Positions 49,713-58,770 of a stretch of 64,000 bases of DNA are shown piece after piece; within the stretch, counting starts at the first letter, position 1, and every line of letters begins with the position of its first letter. Made by a program: the position numbers and the translations under genes. The stretch spans positions 372,001-436,000 of the forward strand of contig NZ_JAJIRN010000007.1 in the NCBI RefSeq assembly GCF_025717515.1, written 5' to 3'. This stretch comes from Roseateles oligotrophus. GTDB taxonomy: Bacteria; Pseudomonadota; Gammaproteobacteria; Burkholderiales; Burkholderiaceae_C. The notes under the pieces were generated by a model. The model had not been told where the DNA came from and did no database searches. It worked only from the letters and a program-made list of their open reading frames with translations.

Positions 49713-49742
49713 TTTACATACATACGCGGATGTATGTATAGA
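49713..49742 (+). promoter_or_regulatory. AcrR-type operator overlapping the pump promoter
   Basis: TACATACAT (49715-49723) and ATGTATGTA (49730-49738) form a perfect 9-bp inverted repeat with 6-base spacing, the same arms and spacing as the AcrR site of E. coli acrAB. A -35 TTTACA (49713-49718) and -10 TATAGA (49737-49742), 18 bases apart, overlap both arms, so bound repressor would exclude RNA polymerase. Confidence 0.85.
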
Positions 49743-49792
49743 ATGCGAGCCATTCTTGTTCAGTTGCTTCTACACATTTGCCTCCCATCACC

Positions 49793-51040
49793 ATGCCGAC
49801 AAAAAACGCATCCTTGACCCCACGCGCGCTGAGTACCGGCGCTCGGGTTCTCTACCTGATTCCCTTGGTCATCGCCGTGGCTGCCGCATTGACGGCTTGC
49901 GGCGGCGGCACGGGTGATAGGCCCGCCGCTGGCGGCGGCGCCCCTCCACCGCCTCAGGTTGGCGTGATCAGCGCGCAGCAGCAGGCCGTGGCCTTGCAGA
50001 CCGAATTGCCTGGCCGGGTCGAGGCCTTGCGTACCGCGCAGGTGAGGGCGCGCGTCAATGGCGTGGTGCTCAAGCGCTTGTTCACGGAAGGGGCCGAAGT
50101 CAAAGCCGGCCAGGCCTTGTTCCAGATCGACCCGGCGCCCTACCAGGCTGCACTCGACAGCGCTCAAGCCAACTTGGCCAAGGCGCAGGCCAATCTGAGC
50201 CAGGCGGCCGCTCAAGCCGAGCGCAACAAGCCTTTGTACGAAGGCCGGGCCATTTCGCAGCAGGAATATTTGATTTCGGTTGCTAGCGCCAAATCCGCCG
50301 AGGCCGATGTGGCCGCCGCAAAGGCCGCCATCACCGGTGCCAAGCTGAATCTGGACTATGCCCATGTGACGGCCCCGATTTCCGGCCGCATTGGCCGCGC
50401 GCTGGTGACCGAGGGCGCGTTGGTCAGCGCCGCCGAGGCGACCCAGCTGGCCCTGGTTCAGCAGACCTCCAGCGTGTTTGTCAATTTCACCCAGAGCGCC
50501 AACGAGGTGCAGCAAATGCGCCGAGCGCTCAATGCCGGCCAGTTGCGCAAGCTCGCATCCAAGACCGGCCAGCCTGCGGCCGAAGTGCGCATCGTGCTGG
50601 ACGACGGCAGCGAGCTCAAGCAAGCCGGCCGACTGCTCTTCACCGATTTGAGCGTCGACCCGAGCTCCGGCCAGGTGATGCTGCGCGCCGAGGTGGCCAA
50701 TGCCGAGGCTCAGCTCTTGCCCGGCCAATATGTGCGGGTGCGCCTGGTGCAGGCCGAGTTGCCGGCCGGTATTTTGCTGCCGCAGCAAGCCGTCAAGCGC
50801 GGTAATCAGGGGGACTCGGTGCTGGTCATCGGCCCCGACAACAAGCCGCTGAACCGCATGGTCAAGATCGGCCAGGCTGCCGGCAATCAATGGGTGGTGC
50901 TGGACGGTCTGAAGGTCGGCGAGCAGGTCATTGTTGACGGCTTCCAGAAGATGTTCGTGCCCGGCGCGCCGGTGACGCCGGTGCCTTGGAGCGCTGCACC
51001 CTTGTCTGCCGCCTCGGCCGCCAACCCTTCAAGCAAATAA
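49793..51040 (+). CDS. RND efflux periplasmic adaptor (AcrA/MexA-like lipoprotein)
   Basis: 415 residues. A lipoprotein signal ends in LTAC (Cys36), anchoring it to the inner membrane. Then come the lipoyl half-motifs (LPGRVEALRTAQVRARV, and VTAPISGRIGR), a helical hairpin (ALDSAQANLAKAQANLSQ) and beta-barrel/membrane-proximal domains. It bridges the pump and the outer-membrane channel. It starts at the ATG at 49793, about 50 bases past the predicted promoter, and is followed by the pump gene after 15 bases. Confidence 0.93.
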   Translation: MPTKNASLTPRALSTGARVLYLIPLVIAVAAALTACGGGTGDRPAAGGGAPPPPQVGVISAQQQAVALQTELPGRVEALRTAQVRARVNGVVLKRLFTEGAEVKAGQALFQIDPAPYQAALDSAQANLAKAQANLSQAAAQAERNKPLYEGRAISQQEYLISVASAKSAEADVAAAKAAITGAKLNLDYAHVTAPISGRIGRALVTEGALVSAAEATQLALVQQTSSVFVNFTQSANEVQQMRRALNAGQLRKLASKTGQPAAEVRIVLDDGSELKQAGRLLFTDLSVDPSSGQVMLRAEVANAEAQLLPGQYVRVRLVQAELPAGILLPQQAVKRGNQGDSVLVIGPDNKPLNRMVKIGQAAGNQWVVLDGLKVGEQVIVDGFQKMFVPGAPVTPVPWSAAPLSAASAANPSSK

Positions 51041-51055
51041 GCCGAGGATCACGCA

Positions 51056-54000
51056 ATGGCACGTTTTTTCATTGATCGACCGATTTTTGCCTGGGTGATT
51101 GCGCTGTTCATTTTGGTGTTTGGCGCTGTCGCCATCACCAAACTGCCGGTCGCCCAGTACCCGACCGTGGCGCCGCCGTCGCTGGTCATCAGCGCCATCT
51201 ATCCGGGAGCTTCCGCCAAGACGCTGGACGAGAGCGTTATTTCCGTGATCGAGCAAGAGCTCAATGGCGCGCCCGGCCTGGCCTATCTGGAGTCGGTCAG
51301 CCAGGCCAATGGCACCGGTGCGATCACCGTGACCTTTGAGCCCGGCACCAACATCGACCTGGCTCAAGTCGAAATCCAGAACCGCTTGGGCCGTGCCACG
51401 CCGCGCCTGCCGGCCGCCGTGGTGCAGCAGGGCGTGCGGGTGGACAAGGCGCGCAGCAACTTCTTGTTGTTCGTCACCTTGTCGTCCAAGCATGGGACGA
51501 TGGATCCCGTGCAGTTGGGTGATTACGCCTCGCGCAACATCATCCCCGAGATCCAGCGCCTGCCCGGCATTGGCCAGGCTCAGCTGTTTGGCACCGAGCG
51601 GGCGATGCGCATCTGGCTGGATCCGGCCAAGATGCTGTCCTTCAATATCAGCCCGTCCGAGGTCAATAACGCGATCCGCAATCAGAATGCGCTGGTGCCG
51701 GCCGGCACGCTCGGTGATCTGCCGAATCTGTCCAGCCAGACCATGTCGGCCACCGTGGTGGTCAAGGGTCAGCTGGAAAGCGCCGCGCAGTTCCAGAACG
51801 TGGTGCTGCGCGCCAACGCCGACGGATCGAGCGTGCGACTGAAGGACGTCGCGCGCATCGAACTGGGCGGTCAAAGCTATGGTTCCTACTCGCGCCTGAA
51901 CGGCAAGCCCTCCACCGGCATCGGCATCCAGCTGGCGCCGAGTGGCAATGCGCTGGCGGCCGCCGATGCGGTCAAGGCTCGCATGCTGGAGTTGCAGCGC
52001 TACTTCCCCGAGGACGTCAACTACGAGATCCCTTACGACTCGTCCAAGTTCGTCGACATCTCGATCAAGCAGGTGGTGATGACCTTGATCGAGGCCATCG
52101 TGCTGGTCTTCCTGGTGATGTTCCTGTTCCTGCAGAACTGGCGCTACACGCTGATTCCGACCCTGGTCGTGCCGATTGCGCTGCTGGGCACCTTCGCCAT
52201 CATGTTGACGATGGGTTTTTCCATCAATGTGCTGACGCTGTTCGGCATGGTGCTGGCGATCGGCATTTTGGTCGATGATGCGATCGTGGTGGTGGAGAAC
52301 GTCGAACGCATCATGAACGAGGAAGGGCTGTCGCCGCTGGAGGCGACCCGCAAGGCGATGGGGCAGATCTCCGGCGCGATCATCGGCATCACCGTGGTGC
52401 TGGTGTCGGTTTTCGTGCCGATGGCCTTCTTCGCCGGGTCGGTCGGCAATATCTACCGGCAGTTTTCGCTCGCGATGGTGGCGGCGATGCTCTTGTCCGC
52501 GCTGATGGCGCTGACGCTGACGCCGGCGCTGTGCGCGACGCTGCTCAAGCCCGTGCAGGCCGGCCATGCGCATGCCAAGACCGGCTTCTTCGGCTGGTTC
52601 AATCGCGGCTTCTCGCGCACCGCCAAGGGCTATGAAGGCTGGGTCGCCAAGCTGCTGCGCCGCAGCGGGCGTGTGCTGCTCATCTATGTGGCGCTTGTGG
52701 CCGTGGTCGGCGTGCTCTATGTGCGTATGCCGACTTCCTTCTTGCCCAATGAAGATCAGGGTTATCTGATCGTCAATGTGCAGCTGCCGCCGGGTGCGAC
52801 GACCAACCGCACCGAGGCGGCGGTCAAGCAGGTGGAAGACTTCATGCTCAAGCAGCCCGAGGTGCAGGCCACCGTCGGCGTGATCGGTTTCTCCTTTTCG
52901 GGTCAGGGGCAGAACGCGGCGCTGGTGTTTGTGCCGCTGAAACCCTGGAGCGAACGCCATGGCCCCGAGCACAGCGCACAGGCGCTGGCCGGGCGTGCCT
53001 TCGGCGCGATGATGGCGGTGCGCGATGCCTTCATCTACCCGCTGTCGCCGCCGCCCATCCCCGAGCTGGGCACCGCTTCAGGCTTTGCCCTGCGTCTGCA
53101 AGACCGCGCGGGTCTCGGTCACGAGGCCTTGTTGAATGCGCGCAATCAGTTGATGGGCATGGCCGCCAAGAGCAAGGTGATCACCGGCATGCGGCCGGAC
53201 GGCCTGGAAGATGCGCCCCAGTTGCAGGTCGAGATCGACCGCGACAAGGCGAATGCGCTGGGCGTTGCCTATGAATCGGTGGCGGCGGTGATAGGCACCC
53301 AGCTGGGTTCGGCCTATATCAATGACTTCCCGAGCAGCGGCCGGTTGCAGCGGGTGATCGTGCAGGCCGAGGCAGCCGCGCGGATGAAGCCCGAGGACTT
53401 GCTCAAGCTGAATGTCAACAACAATCTGGGCAAGAGCGTGCCGCTGGCGGCCTTCGCGACCACGCATTGGAGCAGCGGTCAGATGCAGGCGGTGCGCTAC
53501 AACGGCTACCCGGCGATGCGTCTGGCCGGCGATGCGGCGCTGGGTGCATCCACCGGCGACGCCATGAAGGAGCTGGAGCAGATGATCGCCAAGCTGCCGG
53601 CCGGTATCGGCTTCGAGTGGACCGGCCTGTCGCGTGAAGAAAAGCTCTCGGGCTCGCAGGCAACGATTCTGCTGGTGTTCTCGCTGCTGGCGGTGTTCCT
53701 GTGTCTGGCCGCGCTGTACGAGAGCTGGACCATCCCCTTGGCTGTTTTGCTGGTGGTGCCGCTGGGCTTGCTGGGGGCCTTGGCCGGTGCCTCGCTGCGC
53801 GACATGCCCAATGACGTGTTCTTGAAGGTGGGCCTGATCACCATCATCGGCCTGTCAGCCAAGAACGCGATCCTGATCATCGAGTTCGCCAAGGACTTGC
53901 AGGCCGAAGGTCTAGGCCTGATCGAATCGATTCTGCAAGCCTGCCATCTGCGTTTTCGGCCCATCATCATGACCTCGATGGCCTTCATTCTTGGCGTTAT

Positions 54001-54226
54001 GCCTTTGGTGTTCGCCAGCGGCGCGGGCTCGGCCAGCCAGCGCGCCATCGGTACCGGCGTGATGGCCGGCATGATCTCGGCCACCTTGTTGGCGGTCTTG
54101 TTCGTGCCGGTGTTCTTCTTGGCGGTGCGGCGTGTTTTCAAGGGCACCGAGCGGCAACGCCAGCTCAGCGCCCAACATCATCTAGCTAGCGGCGTGGCGC
54201 AGGCGCCAGCGTCGGCTCAGGAGTAA
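51056..54226 (+). CDS. RND efflux transporter (AcrB/MexB-like, HAE1 family)
   Basis: 1,056 residues with the 12-helix RND layout and two large periplasmic loops. The N-terminus MARFFIDRPIFAWVIA, the proton-relay Asp pair in GILVDDAIVVVENV and the Lys in SAKNAILIIEFAKD are all present, so it should be active. It pumps drugs, dyes and solvents out using the proton gradient. Very close to AcrB/MexB in pattern, but the substrate range is unknown. Confidence 0.95.
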   Translation: MARFFIDRPIFAWVIALFILVFGAVAITKLPVAQYPTVAPPSLVISAIYPGASAKTLDESVISVIEQELNGAPGLAYLESVSQANGTGAITVTFEPGTNIDLAQVEIQNRLGRATPRLPAAVVQQGVRVDKARSNFLLFVTLSSKHGTMDPVQLGDYASRNIIPEIQRLPGIGQAQLFGTERAMRIWLDPAKMLSFNISPSEVNNAIRNQNALVPAGTLGDLPNLSSQTMSATVVVKGQLESAAQFQNVVLRANADGSSVRLKDVARIELGGQSYGSYSRLNGKPSTGIGIQLAPSGNALAAADAVKARMLELQRYFPEDVNYEIPYDSSKFVDISIKQVVMTLIEAIVLVFLVMFLFLQNWRYTLIPTLVVPIALLGTFAIMLTMGFSINVLTLFGMVLAIGILVDDAIVVVENVERIMNEEGLSPLEATRKAMGQISGAIIGITVVLVSVFVPMAFFAGSVGNIYRQFSLAMVAAMLLSALMALTLTPALCATLLKPVQAGHAHAKTGFFGWFNRGFSRTAKGYEGWVAKLLRRSGRVLLIYVALVAVVGVLYVRMPTSFLPNEDQGYLIVNVQLPPGATTNRTEAAVKQVEDFMLKQPEVQATVGVIGFSFSGQGQNAALVFVPLKPWSERHGPEHSAQALAGRAFGAMMAVRDAFIYPLSPPPIPELGTASGFALRLQDRAGLGHEALLNARNQLMGMAAKSKVITGMRPDGLEDAPQLQVEIDRDKANALGVAYESVAAVIGTQLGSAYINDFPSSGRLQRVIVQAEAAARMKPEDLLKLNVNNNLGKSVPLAAFATTHWSSGQMQAVRYNGYPAMRLAGDAALGASTGDAMKELEQMIAKLPAGIGFEWTGLSREEKLSGSQATILLVFSLLAVFLCLAALYESWTIPLAVLLVVPLGLLGALAGASLRDMPNDVFLKVGLITIIGLSAKNAILIIEFAKDLQAEGLGLIESILQACHLRFRPIIMTSMAFILGVMPLVFASGAGSASQRAIGTGVMAGMISATLLAVLFVPVFFLAVRRVFKGTERQRQLSAQHHLASGVAQAPASAQE

Positions 54227-54231
54227 TCGCA

Positions 54232-55623
54232 ATGAATCGCCCTAGTTTCCTCCCCATCACGCTGATCGCGGCCGCGTCAACCTTGTTGCTCAGTGCCTGC
54301 ATGTCTTTGGCACCCGAGCACAAGACGCCGGCGGCGCCGCTGGCAGCAAGCTGGAATCATGCTTCGGCAGACGGGCAAAGCGCTGCCGACTTGCCCTGGC
54401 AGAGCTTCTACGCCGCCGACGCGCGGCTCAGCGAGCTGATCGCAATCGCCCTCAAGAACAACCGCGATCTGCGCATGGCGCTGCTCAATGTCGAGCAGGC
54501 GCGCGCGCTGGCGCGGGTCGCCGACGCCAACCGCCTGCCCACCATCGGCGCCGGACTCAGCGCCAATCGGCAGCCCAAAACAGACGGCAGCGGCGGCAGC
54601 AGCAATAGCTACCAAGCCGGCTTGCAGATCAGCGCCTTCGAGCTCGATTTGTTCGGGCGAGTGAAGAGTCAGAGTGACGCTGCGCTGGCGCGTTACTTGG
54701 CCAGCGCCGAGGGCAGCCGCTCCGCGCAGATCAGCCTGGTGGCCGGCGTGGCTTCAAGCTATCTGGCGCTGCAAGCCGATCACGAGTTATTGGCCTTAGC
54801 GCGCCAGACGGCAGCGGCCCGCGAGGACAGTTTGCGTTTGACCAAGCTGAAATTTGACGGCGGCGCCGGCTCGGCCCTGGACCTGAGTGGGGCCGAGTCC
54901 GCTGCGGCGGCCGCGCGCGCCAGCCTCGCGCAGGCCAAGCGTCAGCGCGAGCAAAGCGAGAACGGCCTGGTGCTGCTGCTCGGTCAGCCGCTGCCCGCTA
55001 ACTTGGCCGGTGGCCAGCCATTGGCGGCCGCTCGGGTGTTCGAGCTGCCGGCCGGTCTGCCGTCCGCGGTCTTGATCAAGCGCCCCGATGTCTTGCAGGC
55101 GGAGCAATTGCTGATCGCGGCGAATGCCAATATCGGCGCGGCGCGGGCGGCCTTTTTCCCGTCCATCAGCCTGACTACCAGCTTAGGGACAGCCAGCAAT
55201 GAGCTGTCGCAATTGTTCAGCAACACGGTTTGGAGTCTGGGCGCGCAAGCGCTGATGCCGATCTTTGATGCCGGGCGCAATCAGGCCAATCTGGAAGCCA
55301 GCAAGGCGGCGCAAGCGATTGCGGTGGCGCAGTACGAAAAGACGGTGCAGCAGGCCTTCCGTGAGGTGGCCGACGCCTTGGCGGGCCGCGCCACTTATGC
55401 GGAGCAAGTGCGGGCGCAGGCCGAGCAAACCCGCGCCGAGGCCGAACGACTGCGTCTGGTGGGGCTACGTTTTGCCAATGGCGCGTCGAACAGCCTGGAG
55501 CTACTGGACGCTCAGCGTGCCAGTTATGCTGCGCAGCAGGCCTTGTTGCAGACCCGCCTGGGCCTGCTGCTGAACAATGTGCAGCTATACAAAGCGCTGG
55601 GCGGTGGCGTCGGTAAAGGTTGA
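54232..55623 (+). CDS. Outer-membrane efflux channel lipoprotein (NodT/OprM family)
   Basis: 463 residues. The lipobox LSAC gives Cys23. Two repeats of the outer-membrane efflux protein domain follow (LPWQSFYAADARLSELI ... ALKNNRDLRMALLNVEQARA ; FPSISLTTSLGT). It completes the tripartite pump with the adaptor and transporter, starting 5 bases after the transporter stop. A strong terminator closes the operon. Confidence 0.94.
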   Translation: MNRPSFLPITLIAAASTLLLSACMSLAPEHKTPAAPLAASWNHASADGQSAADLPWQSFYAADARLSELIAIALKNNRDLRMALLNVEQARALARVADANRLPTIGAGLSANRQPKTDGSGGSSNSYQAGLQISAFELDLFGRVKSQSDAALARYLASAEGSRSAQISLVAGVASSYLALQADHELLALARQTAAAREDSLRLTKLKFDGGAGSALDLSGAESAAAAARASLAQAKRQREQSENGLVLLLGQPLPANLAGGQPLAAARVFELPAGLPSAVLIKRPDVLQAEQLLIAANANIGAARAAFFPSISLTTSLGTASNELSQLFSNTVWSLGAQALMPIFDAGRNQANLEASKAAQAIAVAQYEKTVQQAFREVADALAGRATYAEQVRAQAEQTRAEAERLRLVGLRFANGASNSLELLDAQRASYAAQQALLQTRLGLLLNNVQLYKALGGGVGKG

Positions 55624-55640
55624 GTTGCAATTGAGCATGA

Positions 55641-55666
55641 AAAAGGCGCTCCGAGGAGCGCCTTTT
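55641..55666. terminator. Intrinsic terminator of the RND operon
   Basis: AAAAGGCGCTC and GAGCGCCTTTT pair perfectly around the loop CGAG. The flanking A- and T-runs make it effective in both directions, so it can also serve the convergent small gene at 55693. Confidence 0.92.
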
Positions 55667-55692
55667 CTCATGGGCCTTGGCCTATTTGCTCA

Positions 55693-55935
55693 TCAATGCG
55701 CGCGCACCCAGGCCAGGCCTTCGGCCGTTGCGTAACGCATTGCGGCGCGCTGGCTGATGAAGCGTGGCGTGAAGCGCATGACCCGGTCATGGCTGGCCAT
55801 GCCGCGTCCTGAGCGGATTGAAACGGACGCAGCAAAACTGCCATCGTCCTGGGGTTTGATCATGGGTGAGACAAGATATTTGCCCACCTCAATGCTGTTT
55901 TTAGTTTGCATTTTTCTGAGAGAGGTGTGCGCCAT
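55693..55935 (-). CDS. Small conserved-looking hypothetical protein
   Basis: 80 residues: a short basic start, then a strand-rich part (GKYLVSPMIKPQDDGSFAASVSIRSG) followed by MRFTPRFISQRAAMRYATAEGLAWV, a sheet-then-helix pattern. No function is recognised. Either the ATG at 55935 or the one 24 bases inside could be used; neither has a strong ribosome site. It is convergent with the efflux operon. Confidence 0.6.
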   Translation of the reverse strand: MAHTSLRKMQTKNSIEVGKYLVSPMIKPQDDGSFAASVSIRSGRGMASHDRVMRFTPRFISQRAAMRYATAEGLAWVRAH

Positions 55936-56247
55936 GACAGCTGTCGCGGCGCGATATGGCGAAGGGAGATTTTCTATTGACTGCGTGATCGGGGTACGCG
56001 CATGGGATCGTGAGTCTTCGTGGCCTCAAACGATGGTATTGGCTTTGTCGTTGTGGCTTGGTGGCCGCATGACGGGTGCCGGGCTCAATGGGCCGACCTT
56101 TGTTTTGCTTGCCGGGATTTGTAATTATTTTGGCAAGGTGACACTCGCGACGCATCAGCATTCAATGGCGCGCTTGGTTTTGTTGGGGGCAAAACCGCTT
56201 GATCCGGGGAGATCAAACTCAAAACGGGTAGTACAGAGAGTCAAAAC
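55936..56247. other. Intergenic region with lower G+C
   Basis: About 310 bases between the small hypothetical gene and the cold-shock terminator. Open frames on both strands show no ribosome sites or domain patterns. Nothing further can be supported here; a promoter for the small hypothetical gene is expected but not identified. Confidence 0.4.
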
Positions 56248-56279
56248 AAAAGGGTCAGCACTTGCGCGCCAACCCTTTT
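56248..56279 (-). terminator. Terminator downstream of the cold-shock gene
   Basis: AAAAGGGT and ACCCTTTT pair around a 16-base loop, with a T-rich tract on the minus-strand side (TTTTGTTTT). A second small stem, GGCGC/GCGCC at 56287-56300, lies between it and the stop codon. Confidence 0.6.
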
Positions 56280-56312
56280 TAGTCACGGCGCTTGCGCGCC
56301 GTACCGGGGCTA

Positions 56313-56528
56313 TTACAGGCCGCGGATGTTCGAAGCTTGCAGACCCTTAGGGCCTTGCTTGACTTCAAACTCAACCTTTTGGTTTTCGGCCAAAGTGCGG
56401 AAGCCGCCGTTGTTGCGGATTTCGCTGTGGTGAGCGAACAGGTCCTTGGAGCCGTCTTCTGGCGTGATGAAGCCGAAGCCCTTGCCGTCGTCAAACCACT
56501 TTACGGTGCCAGTTTGCATTGTCGTCAT
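56313..56528 (-). CDS. CspA-family cold-shock protein
   Basis: 71 residues, one OB-fold cold-shock domain. RNP1 (GKGFGFI) and RNP2 (LFAHHS) are intact, as is GTVKWFDD at the start. It binds single-stranded nucleic acid and melts RNA structure. AAGGAA precedes the ATG at 56528; a second ATG lies three codons on. The long upstream leader suggests RNA-level control, though not every CspA paralogue is cold-induced. Confidence 0.95.
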   Translation of the reverse strand: MTTMQTGTVKWFDDGKGFGFITPEDGSKDLFAHHSEIRNNGGFRTLAENQKVEFEVKQGPKGLQASNIRGL

Positions 56529-56756
56529 GATGTGTTCCTTTTGAAACTATTGAAAAAACACTCCGCGGCTTGCGACTTTGCAAGGCCTGCGAAGACAGAA
56601 ACACTCAAGAACAGTCAAACGGGAGTTGAAACTGAAGCGAGCCTAGCGCGACGAATAAAGCGTACGTACGGCGGGGCTGCAGATTGAAGACCTTGAAGAA
56701 ACGGTCTTGTGCGTATCTATCCAGCTAATGTAGCACGAATATGACTGGTTTGTCTA
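56529..56756 (-). promoter_or_regulatory. Promoter and long 5' leader of the cold-shock gene
   Basis: On the minus strand TAGACA (56751-56756) and TACATT (56727-56732), with 18-base spacing and an extended -10 TG, form a plausible sigma-70 promoter. Initiation near 56720 would give a leader of about 190 bases, like the thermosensing leaders of cspA genes. The remaining bases up to 56886 hold nothing else that I can support. Confidence 0.55.
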
Positions 56757-56886
56757 TGTTTTCGAGTTTTAGCTTGGAGATCTCGCTCGACGCCAATGTG
56801 GTGTTGGATGTTTGAAGGTGCGTTTGAGGGCGCTTAACCGACTCGGCGTCTTGCATACTCCTCTTTTGCCCAGAAAGGATGCAGCG

Positions 56887-57735
56887 ATGAAGATCGATAT
56901 CGGTGGCGGTGTGCGCTTATTCGTGGATGTCGAGGGGCCTGAGTGGGTGCCGGATGGTCCCGCTCTGCGGCAAAAGCCGACGCTGATCTGCCTGCATGGC
57001 GGGCCGGGTTTTGACCACAGTGGTTTTAAACCGTCGTTTTCTCGTTTGGCCGATTTGGCGCAAATCATCTATTACGACCACCGCGGCCATGGCCGCAGCG
57101 ACGAGAGGCCGCGTGCCGAGTGGACGCTGGACACCTGGGCCGATGATGTGGTGCGCTTGTGTGATGCATTGGGTATCGTCAAGCCCATCGTGCTGGGTCA
57201 GTCCTTCGGGGGCTTTGTCGCGCAGCGATATATTGCCCGTCATCCCGGTCACGCATCCAAGGTGATCCTGTCTAGCACCTCGCCCAATATGGTGATGGCG
57301 CGCAAGCTGGCGATGTTTGAAAAACTTGGTGGCGCTCAGGCTCGCGAGCTGGCGCAGAAATTCTGGAGCGAGCCAACGCCGGCCAGTTGGGCGGCGTATT
57401 GGGCCGGCTGTCGCAAGCTCTACAACAGTACCGAGCCACGTGACCCCGATGCGGGTCAGCGCACCTTGTTGCGCGAGGACATCCTGCTTCATTTCGTTGG
57501 AGGCGAGAAGCAGGGCATGGATCTATTGTCCGGCCTGGCGCGGGCGCAATGTCCGGTGCTGGTGATGGCGGGCGAAGAAGACCCGGTTTGCCCGCTGGAG
57601 GATGCGCGCGACATGGCGGCCGCCTTGCCGGCGCAATGGTCGCAACTGGTCAGCTTCGCCGGCGTCGGCCATGGCGCTTGGCGCGATGACCCTGACGCCG
57701 CCTTTGCCGTGCTGCGTCAGTTTATTCAGCGCTGA
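56887..57735 (+). CDS. Alpha/beta hydrolase, proline iminopeptidase-like
   Basis: 282 residues. HGGPGFDHSG (oxyanion region, near 37), YYDHRGHGRSD, the nucleophile elbow GQSFGG (near 107), the acid in GEEDPVCP and the His in VGHGAWRDD form a complete triad. The HGGPG motif is typical of prolyl iminopeptidases and related C-C or ester hydrolases. No signal peptide. AAGGA precedes the ATG at 56887. Its stop codon and that of the convergent PilZ gene make up one palindrome, TGATCA. Confidence 0.88.
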   Translation: MKIDIGGGVRLFVDVEGPEWVPDGPALRQKPTLICLHGGPGFDHSGFKPSFSRLADLAQIIYYDHRGHGRSDERPRAEWTLDTWADDVVRLCDALGIVKPIVLGQSFGGFVAQRYIARHPGHASKVILSSTSPNMVMARKLAMFEKLGGAQARELAQKFWSEPTPASWAAYWAGCRKLYNSTEPRDPDAGQRTLLREDILLHFVGGEKQGMDLLSGLARAQCPVLVMAGEEDPVCPLEDARDMAAALPAQWSQLVSFAGVGHGAWRDDPDAAFAVLRQFIQR

Positions 57736-58098
57736 TCAGGGATTGATCAAGGCCGCCAACTCGCGCTCTACCAGCGTCGCGTCGCCCAGATTCATCTCGA
57801 TCAGGCGGCGCAAGTGGGTGATGCTTTCGATATCTATGCTGCGACACAGAAAACCGGCATGTTTGCCCTCTACATGGGCCAACTCGCCGGCCATCGCGAT
57901 GACGGTCGTTTTGTCGCTCAACAACACCTTCAGCAAGCAAGGCAGGTTGAGCGCAAGTTCGACCGCGTCGGGCATGCTGAGTAGCGCGCCCTTCAGCGAC
58001 AGATCAAGCACCTGTGCCTTCAAGTGTTCTTGGGTAGTGATGAGCTCGGCCTCGACGTCGAAGGGGACGCGAGCGAAATGGCGGCGTTCGGTATTGAT
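57736..58098 (-). CDS. PilZ-domain c-di-GMP receptor with apparent ATC start
   Basis: The conventional reading starts at a TTG (58023) and gives 95 residues with only half of the PilZ motif (DLSLKG, the DxSxxG element). The frame stays open upstream and there encodes ERRHFARVPF, the RxxxR element that begins PilZ domains. An in-frame TAG lies beyond, and no ATG, GTG or TTG occurs in between. AGGAG (58105-58109) sits exactly 6 bases before an ATC codon at 58098, which would start a protein beginning INTERRHF. The best model is therefore a 120-residue PilZ protein from an ATC start, or a recent ATG-to-ATC change. A complete motif means c-di-GMP binding is likely. Confidence 0.75.
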   Translation of the reverse strand: MNTERRHFARVPFDVEAELITTQEHLKAQVLDLSLKGALLSMPDAVELALNLPCLLKVLLSDKTTVIAMAGELAHVEGKHAGFLCRSIDIESITHLRRLIEMNLGDATLVERELAALINP

Positions 58099-58187
58099 GG
58101 CAGGCTCCTGTTGACTGATTTGATGCTAGCAGAAGCGGTCCCGTACGGCGACCGGATTAGCGACCTGATTCGCGCCAGTTTGGGTCG

Positions 58188-58634
58188 TCAGCTGTCGTGG
58201 GCGTAAATGGTGCTTTGGTCGACCGCCTTTTGCAGACGCAAGGGCACGACGGCGTCCAGTCCCATCGATTCCAAGGTGTACCAAGCGGCGCGCAGATAGG
58301 CCGCGGTGGCATCGCGAATTTCCTCGTTTCCTTTGTCGCCGGGTTGGGCGAATCCCAATATCGCCAAGTTGTCGCCGCTGGGTTTGGCCTTCACGCTTCT
58401 TGGTTCGAGCGGCGGCGCCTTGTAGCGTCTGGCGATCTTGGCGAGCAGGGCCTGCACCTCATCGCTGTGGGCCGAGGGCCCCAGCAGGCGAGCCAAGTCA
58501 CCGAGCACTTGCTCGGCAGCGGCGGCCAATAGCTGCGCCGCATGGTCGCTGCCGCCGCTCAAATAGAGGCCGGCCGCTAAGTCGGCGTATTCCAAGGCCA
58601 TGGTCAGCTTGGATAGGTCGGCTTGAGTGCTCAT
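58188..58634 (-). CDS. Hypothetical helical protein
   Basis: 148 residues from the ATG at 58634, largely alpha-helical (ALEYADLAAGLYLSGGSDHAAQLLAAAAEQVLGDLARLL). No signal peptide and no recognised family. The repeated HAAQLL/LRAAWYTLES helices could form a small bundle. It lies between the PilZ gene and the degenerate GGDEF gene, all on the minus strand; a shared role in signalling is only a guess. Confidence 0.65.
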   Translation of the reverse strand: MSTQADLSKLTMALEYADLAAGLYLSGGSDHAAQLLAAAAEQVLGDLARLLGPSAHSDEVQALLAKIARRYKAPPLEPRSVKAKPSGDNLAILGFAQPGDKGNEEIRDATAAYLRAAWYTLESMGLDAVVPLRLQKAVDQSTIYAHDS

Positions 58635-58770
58635 GAATTTGGTTTTGGATAAGGGTGAGGCCAAATCGACCTCTGGGCGCAAGCGTCTGAGTGTAGGCCG
58701 AGCCAGCCCGGTAAGCTGGGGCTTGGCCCGAGCACAAAGTCACGCGGAGCCATGCTGAGTTAAGCGCCGA

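Noticed and set aside
51029-52972. A long minus-strand open frame of over 600 codons opposite the RND transporter
   Set aside because: It is His/Gln/Asp/Arg-rich with no domain pattern and is the complement of a certain gene; high-G+C coding DNA often leaves the antisense frame open.
55757-56350. A plus-strand open frame of nearly 200 codons
   Set aside because: It runs antisense through the small hypothetical gene and into the cold-shock gene, has no ribosome site and no domain-like pattern.
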